The position numbers and the translations under genes were made by a program. The notes under the pieces were generated by a model. The model was given only the letters and a program-made list of their open reading frames with translations, searched no databases and was not told the DNA's origin. Shown here piece after piece: positions 29,652 to 37,070 of a stretch of 64,000 nt of DNA (positions within the stretch are counted from its first letter, which is position 1; each line of letters opens with the position of its first letter). Origin of the DNA: Pseudoalteromonas sp. '520P1 No. 423' (lineage in GTDB: Bacteria > Pseudomonadota > Gammaproteobacteria > Enterobacterales > Alteromonadaceae). The stretch is taken from positions 2,604,001 through 2,668,000 of the forward strand of contig NZ_BBZB01000001.1 in assembly GCF_001269985.1 (NCBI RefSeq). Reading direction: 5' to 3'.

Positions 29652-31973
29652 TTATTTATTTCCTTTTTGAGGCCAAAGGATTGTACCGATAGCGGGGAGT
29701 AATAAAACTGCACCAAGCATATTTACTAAAAACATGAAGGTTAATAATATGCCCATGTCTACTTGGAATTTAAGATCTGAAAATACCCAAGTACTGACCC
29801 CTAGTGCCAAAGTGATCCCAGTGAATAAAACAGCACTACCTCGTTCAATTAAAGCATTACGATATGCTTGTGATAACTGTATGCCCTCTTTAAGCTGTGA
29901 ACTCATTGAGGATAGTATATAAATACCATAATCGACACCTATACCGACACCTAACGCAATGACAGGTAATGTAGATACCGTTAAACCAATTTCAAGAGAA
30001 ACCATTAACGCTTGTGCCATGGTTGATACTATGTATAAAGGTAAAACAACAGCAATTGTCGCCCTAACCGAACGAAAACTAATAAGACATAATAATGTTA
30101 CTGCGCCATACACATAAAGCATCATAGGTAATTGCGCTTCATCAACAGTTTGATTTGTTGCAGCCATGACACCCACAGGACCCGTAGCTAAACGAAACTT
30201 CAGCTCATCTGTTTGTTCGGCTTGAGCAAACATTTCAACAGCTGCAATTACTCGTTCTATTGTTTTTGCTTTATGATCTTCCATAAATACTATGATTGGC
30301 ATCACACTACAATTACCATTTAACAAGCCTGTACTAGTTTCTACTCGTGCCGTTGCTTGAACTAAACTTGAAGTATTACGTGGAATAGTTTGCCATTTTA
30401 AATTACCTTCGTTGTATCCCGCATTAACAGCTTGAGACACTGAAGTTAAAGAAATAACCGATTGCACACCTGCAACATTTTCTACGTTCCATTGAAATCT
30501 ATCTATGCGAGACATCACATCATGGAAAGTACATGCTTCTGCTGGACCTTCTACAATTATTTTTAGAATATCAACAGAAATACTATATTTATCGGTAATC
30601 AAGAATGTATCTTGGTTATAGGTTGCATCACCATGTAAAGAAGGTGCCCCCGGATGCAAATCACCTATTTGCATTTGTTGCGATTGCCAAAAGCTCAATC
30701 CAAATAATATAGCTACTACAAACATAATTTTTTTAGCTATTTTAGGATCTGTCGCACTGACTAACATATCGATTAACCTTTCAAATACCCGTGGTGAACT
30801 TTCTTGTTTATGATGGTTTTTAGTAGGGATACTGCCTAAGTATGAAGCTACGATTGGTAATAGAATCAAATTTGTGAAAATGATAACAGCCACACCTAAA
30901 CTCGCTGTAATAGCCAATTCACGAATAATACCAATATCAATTGAAAGTAATGTTAAAAAGCCTACAGTATCAGATAATAATGCAATGCCACCTGGGATCA
31001 ATAAGCTTCTAAAACATGTTTCAGCTGCCATTTTACAACTGAGTCCTTCTGAAGTTTTTTTACCAATTGCATTGACCATTTGAATGCCATGGCTTACACC
31101 TATTGCAAATACCAGAAAAGGGATCAATATCGACATGGGATCTAAGCCGAAACCTAGCTGCGATAACAAACCTAGTTGCCATACAACCGCAATTAAAGAA
31201 CATATAATAGGCAGTAAAGTCAGCTTAAGGCTTTTACAAAATAGCCAGACCATAATGAATGTAAAAATAATGGCTATTAAGAAAAATAATACAACCCCTT
31301 TTGCACCATCTGCAATATCTCCCGCCATTTTTGCAAATCCAATAATATGGATTGATACATTGTCAGTGGTAAAAGGCTTTCTAACTTCTGATTCTAATTT
31401 TGAAGCAAATGCTAATGTATCCAATTTATCATGTGTTGTCGGATCAATTTCCATCAATTGAGCTGATACCATAGCACATGAATAATCGTTAGCTATTTGA
31501 CGGCCGATAATATTTGCTTTTTCTATGTTTTCTTTTACTTTATTAAGCCCTCTTTCATCTGGCTTAAAATCGGCAGGTATAATTGGACCGCCCGCAAAAC
31601 CGTCTTCTACTACTTCAACAAAACGTGCACTAGGCGAAAAGATTGATTGTACTAATGAACGATTTACACCAGGTATAAAATAAAGTTGATCATGAACCGA
31701 CTTTAATTGTGTAAAAAACTCTTCATTAAAAATATCACCACTTTCATCACACACTGATATTAAAATACTATTTGCGCCACCAAATTGTTTTTCATGTTTT
31801 AAGTACAACTTCATGTAATCATGATTTAGTGGAATGTTTTTATTAAATGAAGCGTCTAATTTAATATTTGTTGCGCTAAGTGCTAAAAATACCGTTGTTA
31901 CAAAAAATGCGATAATAACCGCAAGACGATGCCTAAAAATAATTAATTCAAATTGCGTTAATATATTGCTCAT
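29652..31973 (-). CDS. RND superfamily (MMPL-type) transporter
   Basis: A 773-residue inner-membrane protein with the hydrophobic RND layout: one helix (about 13-32), a large periplasmic loop (about 35-230), then a helix block with the SSD-like core (about 230-385). A second loop (about 430-625) and second block (about 630-765, with ALGVGIGVDYGIYILSSM) follow. It lacks the length and adaptor partner of HAE-type drug pumps and resembles MMPL lipid/hydrophobic-molecule exporters. Its start is 4 bases after the stop of the YCF48 gene, so the two are coupled. It is the last gene of the DUF1302-DUF1329-YCF48-RND cluster; substrate unknown. Confidence 0.88.
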   Translation of the reverse strand: MSNILTQFELIIFRHRLAVIIAFFVTTVFLALSATNIKLDASFNKNIPLNHDYMKLYLKHEKQFGGANSILISVCDESGDIFNEEFFTQLKSVHDQLYFIPGVNRSLVQSIFSPSARFVEVVEDGFAGGPIIPADFKPDERGLNKVKENIEKANIIGRQIANDYSCAMVSAQLMEIDPTTHDKLDTLAFASKLESEVRKPFTTDNVSIHIIGFAKMAGDIADGAKGVVLFFLIAIIFTFIMVWLFCKSLKLTLLPIICSLIAVVWQLGLLSQLGFGLDPMSILIPFLVFAIGVSHGIQMVNAIGKKTSEGLSCKMAAETCFRSLLIPGGIALLSDTVGFLTLLSIDIGIIRELAITASLGVAVIIFTNLILLPIVASYLGSIPTKNHHKQESSPRVFERLIDMLVSATDPKIAKKIMFVVAILFGLSFWQSQQMQIGDLHPGAPSLHGDATYNQDTFLITDKYSISVDILKIIVEGPAEACTFHDVMSRIDRFQWNVENVAGVQSVISLTSVSQAVNAGYNEGNLKWQTIPRNTSSLVQATARVETSTGLLNGNCSVMPIIVFMEDHKAKTIERVIAAVEMFAQAEQTDELKFRLATGPVGVMAATNQTVDEAQLPMMLYVYGAVTLLCLISFRSVRATIAVVLPLYIVSTMAQALMVSLEIGLTVSTLPVIALGVGIGVDYGIYILSSMSSQLKEGIQLSQAYRNALIERGSAVLFTGITLALGVSTWVFSDLKFQVDMGILLTFMFLVNMLGAVLLLPAIGTILWPQKGNK

Positions 31974-31977
31974 TGTT

Positions 31978-33000
31978 CTAATTTAACTCCTGACTTTTAA
32001 TACCCACTTCTGAAGCAAATATTAATTTATTATTGCTGATCACCGACGCTAAATTAGCCTTCCCATCAGATTGTTGTTGTTTTGTGACTTCTCCTGACTT
32101 GTAAGTAAGCACAACACCGTTATTAGCAGATAAAATAGCACCACTTGGTGTTTTCAAAATATGGTTGATCGTCGCTTGAGTATCTGTGTTTAATTTATGC
32201 CATTGTTTGCCATTATTATTTGAAGTAAACGCGTTACCTCTTAAACCTGCAATGAGCCAAGTACCATCATTTAATACTGCTATATCAAAGAAAGAACCAA
32301 GGTAAAATTCGTCTAACCTTTGAAAGGTTTTTCCATTATCATTACTGGTTGCCAGAAAACCTTGTTCACCGACCATAATGATTTGATTTTGTGAAAAATG
32401 AATTTGATTAAAATGCGGTAAAATTGATTGGGTTTCAATTTCATAACCTTCCGGATCTTCCAATTTTAGCTCAGCTAAGTAATCAGCATCCTCTTCAAAC
32501 AATAAACTGCTTAAGAATACGCTATTCCATGTTTTACCACCATCTTGTGTACGGTAAAATAAACCGTATGCCCCGATTGCAACCCCATTTAATGTGTCAG
32601 TAAACGAAATATCTAAAAAAGGTTTATCGAGTTCTGGTTGGTAGTTTTGTATTTTCCAATTTTTACCACCGTCTTTAGTATTTATAATGGTAGCGTCATG
32701 CCCTACTGCCCATCCTATATTTTCATTTATAAAAAAAACACTGGTTAATAATATTTGCATTGGCACATTTGATTGTTGCCATTGAATGCCATCTTGACTG
32801 TATAAAATAATCCCTCTTTTTCCTACAGCAACCTGATATTGGCCATTATCAACAATATCGGTTAGTAATGCTTTTTGTGCTTTTTTTGCCATAACAGCTG
32901 GCTTGAGTGATTTTAAAGCATGTGTATTCATCTCAGCTTTGAGCTTATTCGTAAATAAAACAATGCACGTAAATAGCAAGCAATTAATAAAAAATTTCAT
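31978..33000 (-). CDS. YCF48-like beta-propeller periplasmic protein
   Basis: A 340-residue exported protein. The signal peptide is residues 1-22 (ends KLKA). The mature part is built of repeated blades with the motif W-x-V/A-G followed by DxGxTW-type turns: GWAVGHDATIINTKDGGKNW, TQDGGKTW, SNDNGKTF and SNNNGKQW. This is the YCF48/BNR-type propeller related to the photosystem II assembly factor fold; no photosynthesis is implied. It is tightly coupled to the RND gene and separated from the upstream DUF1329 gene by a terminator-like hairpin. A role in assembling or gating the transporter is inference. Confidence 0.85.
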   Translation of the reverse strand: MKFFINCLLFTCIVLFTNKLKAEMNTHALKSLKPAVMAKKAQKALLTDIVDNGQYQVAVGKRGIILYSQDGIQWQQSNVPMQILLTSVFFINENIGWAVGHDATIINTKDGGKNWKIQNYQPELDKPFLDISFTDTLNGVAIGAYGLFYRTQDGGKTWNSVFLSSLLFEEDADYLAELKLEDPEGYEIETQSILPHFNQIHFSQNQIIMVGEQGFLATSNDNGKTFQRLDEFYLGSFFDIAVLNDGTWLIAGLRGNAFTSNNNGKQWHKLNTDTQATINHILKTPSGAILSANNGVVLTYKSGEVTKQQQSDGKANLASVISNNKLIFASEVGIKSQELN

Positions 33001-33029
33001 GAGAGACTTCGTTAATTAGTTAGTTAAAA

Positions 33030-33048
33030 AAGGCCCGTTAAGGGCCTT
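33030..33048 (-). terminator. Hairpin inside the envelope cluster
   Basis: AAGGCCC and GGGCCTT with a 5-base loop, followed on the minus strand by TTTT. It lies between the DUF1329 stop and the YCF48 start, so it may attenuate transcription and make the outer-membrane/periplasmic pair more abundant than the YCF48-RND pair. Confidence 0.7.
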
Positions 33049-33060
33049 GTAAATATGTGT

Positions 33061-34428
33061 TTATCTACGTCCATCGCGCTTTAGCGCATTTGAGGTAAAT
33101 TCTACATTTTTGAATGGTTTCGAGAAATCATACATTTTCTCTTCGTTATCTAAGCCAATCGCTAGATAACGACGTGAGTTTAAGTCATGATAAACATCTA
33201 AAGTACTCCAATGTGTTTTAACATCGTAATAGTTCAAACCATGGGCCATTGCAACACGATATAGTTGATCACGATTATCGTAAATATCGGCTACATGGAT
33301 CTGCCAACTATCTTCATCGATATAGAAAACACGCTTTTTATAAATATGACGTGTACCTTCTTTTAGATTCGCTTCAACTACCCAAACACGGTGCTTTTCA
33401 TAGCGAACATGATCAGGGTTAATATGACCCGCCTTTAAAATATCATCATACTTTAAGCTATCGCTGTGTAGCTTGTAGCTATTGTATGGTATGTAAAGCT
33501 CAGTTTTCCCTTTTAATTCCCAAGTATAACGATTCGGAGAACCGTTAAACATATCGAAATCATCAGTTGTACGTAAACTATCAGACGCTGTACCTGGTGC
33601 ATCATATGCAACATTAGGTGCGCGACGAACACGGCGTTGACCTGTGTTATAAGTCCATGCTTGGCGTGGTGTTAATATTTGATCCATCGTTTCATGAACT
33701 AATAACGCTGTACCTGCTAAACGAGCTGGCTGAGTTACTTTTTGTTTGAACTTAAACAAGATATTTGATTCTTGTAAAGATTCAGGCGTTGCGTCTTTTT
33801 CTGAATATTTAACTAATAATTTTTCATCAAAGCCAACAACATTAAATGCTCCACCTGCCGTTGGTGCCGCTTGTCCACCAAAACGTGAAATTGATAAACC
33901 ACGATATCTCAAAATATGGTTCCAAATAACTTCCAATCCAGTTTCTGGCACAGGAAATGGAATGCCTATTGCTGTATTTTTGATGCCATTACCATCTTTA
34001 ATTAATTCAGCAGATGAAGCGTACTTTTTAGTCGCATCATAAATAAAATCGGGATATGAAGCACTTCTACGTGTCGGGTAGATATTCATTTTAAAAGTAT
34101 CAGGATAAGTATCAAATAATGCAACTTGACCTGATGATAAGCTAGCTTTGTATTTATCTAGGTTACTTTTGTCAATGGTATATTTTACTGCATCAGCAGC
34201 AAACGGGTCTGGATGATGCATTCCAGGTGTATATCCTGCAGGAACTGATGTGATACCACCATCCCAAGCTGGAATAGAACCATCTGCATTACCTGCTTTT
34301 TCTGCTCCAATTGGAGTCAACTCAGCACCTAACTTAGCAACATTTTCTGCTGAAGTCTTAGCTAAAGTACTGCCTGTAGCAAATACACCACAAAGGGCAA
34401 CTGCTATTAGGGTAGGCTTTTTAATCAT
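33061..34428 (-). CDS. DUF1329 family periplasmic protein
   Basis: The start at 34428 (MIKKPTLIAVALCGVF) is preferred over 34458: AGGG stands 8 bases before it, it opens a signal peptide (cleavage after A23, STLA), and it removes an overlap with the upstream gene. The 455-residue protein carries family landmarks IPAWDGGI near the N-terminus, YRGLSISRFGG, NTGQRRVRRAPNVAYD and NRYTWELKGKTELYIPYNSYKL. DUF1329 members are predicted LolB/LppX-like periplasmic proteins that accompany DUF1302 outer-membrane proteins. No enzymatic motif is visible. Confidence 0.9.
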   Translation of the reverse strand: MIKKPTLIAVALCGVFATGSTLAKTSAENVAKLGAELTPIGAEKAGNADGSIPAWDGGITSVPAGYTPGMHHPDPFAADAVKYTIDKSNLDKYKASLSSGQVALFDTYPDTFKMNIYPTRRSASYPDFIYDATKKYASSAELIKDGNGIKNTAIGIPFPVPETGLEVIWNHILRYRGLSISRFGGQAAPTAGGAFNVVGFDEKLLVKYSEKDATPESLQESNILFKFKQKVTQPARLAGTALLVHETMDQILTPRQAWTYNTGQRRVRRAPNVAYDAPGTASDSLRTTDDFDMFNGSPNRYTWELKGKTELYIPYNSYKLHSDSLKYDDILKAGHINPDHVRYEKHRVWVVEANLKEGTRHIYKKRVFYIDEDSWQIHVADIYDNRDQLYRVAMAHGLNYYDVKTHWSTLDVYHDLNSRRYLAIGLDNEEKMYDFSKPFKNVEFTSNALKRDGRR

Positions 34429-34438
34429 AATTTTACCC

Positions 34439-36520
34439 TTAAATCGAGTATTTAACATTTAGAGAAACATAATCACGGTCAGAGAAGTTGTTCGTTTGAC
34501 CGCCACCCCAAAACTTGTTGTAGCTCATATCAAGTGACCATGCATTTTGATAGTTAAAGTTAAGGTTTAATCCTAACGATTTTCTATCTTCAATGAATAA
34601 GTACATAGGGTCTGGTGTGATACCATTTACATCATGTGAAAAGACCATACGAGGTGAAACATTTACACCAGAGAATAGGTTATTGTATTCACCTTTAGCA
34701 ACTAATCGATAACCCCAGGCAGAAGCTGACGGGAATGGATTAGTTTCGGGACCATTAGAGAGTGCCTGATGAAGTAAGGTGTAATCTTTGCCTTCTACGC
34801 CATACATTTTACCTGTACGACCAGTACCAGAAACATTGAGTCTTAGTTCATTAGGATCTGGCATGTCATTAATCGTTACACCACCTACTTCACCTAATAA
34901 TACCCAGCTATCAGCACCTAAAGAAGGACCAAATAAGTGAGTTGCAGTAAACTGAAGTTGCATTGTATCGCTGGTAACATAACCTTGAACACCTTCACCT
35001 GGCGCTAATGTTTCTAACTGAGATATTTCTGCAAAATCAGGGCGAATACCCGCAACTGCAAGTTGCTCTGGCATAACTGAATATAACAACTCTACATCAT
35101 CAATTTGCAGTGGCTCGTCTTCACGGTAAGTAAACTCACCTGCAAAAGATGTTTCACCTAATACGGTATTAAAACTCAACCCGTATAGTTTGATATCTTC
35201 TGGATAGACTAATGCACCACTACTGAAAGCATCTAAATCTGTTACATTATCTTCAGTTATTTCATGTTTCGCTATATATGCTAAATCATCTGCGATACTC
35301 GCAGCAGTAAAATCTGATGCTACGGCTGAAATTAATGGGCGACGACTATGATAGTTGACATGATAAAAACTAAATTCGGTTTCATTTAACTCAGGTACAT
35401 ACCAAGAAAACTTCATGCCGTATTGGCCTGAGTCTTTTGGTTTAGTCATACCATTAGCGCCTTTACCTTTTAATGCGACTTTTGTAGGGTAAGCTAAATA
35501 CATGTTTGCTAACATTGCAGATGCTTCAGCACTTAATGGGTCGATACCTTGTGCTTGAAGCGCTGAACCCCAATCACTGTATAAGTTATTAAGGCTTGAA
35601 GTAACATGTGCTAAATCCATATCTGGATTAGATGTAAAGCCTAATTGAACATTATTTTGATAGCCATTTTCAGAAGCGAAATCATTGGTAGAAAAATACG
35701 TACCAGCGACAGGTAAACGTGTTTCTTGCCATTCATATTGATAGAAAGCTTCAAAAGAGATATTTTCTGTAATACCAAGCGATGCCCAAAGCATACCAAC
35801 AGGAATAAATGCTTCTTTTAAGTCCGCACCAGGCGCTTTTAATCGGTCAATATCAACTGGATTAACGTTAATACCGTGAGATATTAATGTGCTTTCACCC
35901 CAGTTAACTACTTGCTGACCTAAACGAATTGAAAGTGGATTATTACCATCATTTAAATCAAAATCGGCATATACAAATGCATCTAATAATCTAAAATCTC
36001 TACATACTTGCTCTTTTGAATCTTCATCAGCACAAGGGTCAACTTGATTGCCTGAAGTAGGATTACGATAAGCACGGTTCTCATCCATTAGTTCAAAATC
36101 ATAAAAGTACATGAAGCGTGTAAATAAGCCAAAGTTACCTTTACGAATACCTAGCTCGTGAGTACCTTTAATCAGCTTAGAAAAAGTATCTCCTGAGTCA
36201 AAATTAAGGTTACCGGCATCACCATTATTAGAGTATGTGCCAGGGCGAGCCCAAACATCACTCGATGAATAGATAGGATTAAGTGCAGCGTTATAACCAG
36301 TCCAGTTAAAACTTGGGTGATTACTTTTACCAATTTGGTTTTCGAAATCTCGGTCTTCTATACGCCAGCTGCTGCCAGCTGAAAATGTTGAATCAAAATT
36401 CACCTCAAATCCACCCAATTCAAAATTCTTGGCTGAAACTTGTTGGCTACTTAGAGCAATAAACGCACAGGTAATTCCGAGCGCTAATTTCTTTTTGACA
36501 AAAAGAGGTCTTTTTATCAT
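34439..36520 (-). CDS. DUF1302 family outer-membrane protein
   Basis: A 693-residue exported protein with signal peptide 1-30 (ends QQVSA). The mature N-terminus FELGGFEVNFDSTFSAGSSW and the following alternation of polar and aromatic residues indicate a beta-barrel; the C-terminus ends in a strand with terminal I (DYVSLNVKYSI), as expected for BAM substrates. Other family marks are RLGQQVVNWGESTLISHGIN and AFIPVGMLWASLGI. AGAGGG lies 8 bases before the ATG. First gene of the four-gene cluster; it probably moves or senses a hydrophobic compound. Confidence 0.9.
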   Translation of the reverse strand: MIKRPLFVKKKLALGITCAFIALSSQQVSAKNFELGGFEVNFDSTFSAGSSWRIEDRDFENQIGKSNHPSFNWTGYNAALNPIYSSSDVWARPGTYSNNGDAGNLNFDSGDTFSKLIKGTHELGIRKGNFGLFTRFMYFYDFELMDENRAYRNPTSGNQVDPCADEDSKEQVCRDFRLLDAFVYADFDLNDGNNPLSIRLGQQVVNWGESTLISHGINVNPVDIDRLKAPGADLKEAFIPVGMLWASLGITENISFEAFYQYEWQETRLPVAGTYFSTNDFASENGYQNNVQLGFTSNPDMDLAHVTSSLNNLYSDWGSALQAQGIDPLSAEASAMLANMYLAYPTKVALKGKGANGMTKPKDSGQYGMKFSWYVPELNETEFSFYHVNYHSRRPLISAVASDFTAASIADDLAYIAKHEITEDNVTDLDAFSSGALVYPEDIKLYGLSFNTVLGETSFAGEFTYREDEPLQIDDVELLYSVMPEQLAVAGIRPDFAEISQLETLAPGEGVQGYVTSDTMQLQFTATHLFGPSLGADSWVLLGEVGGVTINDMPDPNELRLNVSGTGRTGKMYGVEGKDYTLLHQALSNGPETNPFPSASAWGYRLVAKGEYNNLFSGVNVSPRMVFSHDVNGITPDPMYLFIEDRKSLGLNLNFNYQNAWSLDMSYNKFWGGGQTNNFSDRDYVSLNVKYSI

Positions 36521-36660
36521 GTTGTCTTCCCTCTGTGGCGGGTCACTTTGTGATCAAGTTATTGTTTTTAGTATACTAGTTCTGAATCAAAGCATTACAG
36601 CAAATTACATTTGATGCAAGCAACCAATGAAAATTAACATAAGATAACACTCTTATTCAT

Positions 36661-36678
36661 TGGTAAGACATCTTACCA
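36661..36678. promoter_or_regulatory. Palindrome upstream of the DUF1302 cluster
   Basis: TGGTAAGA (36661-36668) and TCTTACCA (36671-36678) flank CA, 141 bp before the DUF1302 start. The TGGT/ACCA ends recall GntR/FadR-type half-sites, but the spacing does not match a motif I can name. Candidate operator of the envelope cluster. Confidence 0.4.
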
Positions 36679-36744
36679 GTAAAATTACACACTTTTAAAG
36701 CAATTACGTTAAAAAATTAACAAAAAATCAACGAGTATAGCGCT

Positions 36745-36763
36745 ACCCCGCTAAAAACGGGGG
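36745..36763 (-). terminator. Short GC hairpin after the DUF2835 gene
   Basis: CCCCG and CGGGG separated by 7 bases, 11 bp downstream of the DUF2835 stop on the minus strand. The T-tract is poor, so termination is tentative. Confidence 0.35.
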
Positions 36764-36773
36764 AATTGTAATT

Positions 36774-36995
36774 TTATATGATCTTTTCTAAAGAAATAAA
36801 TTGATTAGAATCTGATAATTTTAGTTTGAATTTTTGCTTAATACCTACAGGAGTTATAAAGGACCGAAACCTTAGCGCTGGAATTCGGATTGATTTTCCT
36901 GAGTGAGAAGTGACCTGAATTGATTTAATATGACCAGAATAGATTTGCTCACATTGCTCATAACTTAAATCTAAATTAAATAAAAATTGCTTCAT
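36774..36995 (-). CDS. DUF2835 family small protein
   Basis: A 73-residue protein. FNLDLSYEQCEQIYSGHIKSIQVTSHSG, then SIRIPALRFRSFITPVGIKQKF and the end FISLEKI, match the pattern of DUF2835, a small family of unknown function in gammaproteobacteria. It is downstream of pepN on the same strand but separated from it by a strong terminator, so it may have its own promoter in the spacer or depend on read-through. Confidence 0.82.
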   Translation of the reverse strand: MKQFLFNLDLSYEQCEQIYSGHIKSIQVTSHSGKSIRIPALRFRSFITPVGIKQKFKLKLSDSNQFISLEKII

Positions 36996-37025
36996 TACTT
37001 TTGTTATATAATTTCATTAAAAATA

Positions 37026-37055
37026 ATCAGCGTTATTATTGTTAATAACGCTGAT
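37026..37055 (-). terminator. Intrinsic terminator after pepN
   Basis: A perfect 12-bp stem ATCAGCGTTATT / AATAACGCTGAT with a 6-base loop, followed on the minus strand by TATTTTT. It sits 16 bp after the pepN stop codon. Confidence 0.85.
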
Positions 37056-37070
37056 CCGATATCGTGATTG

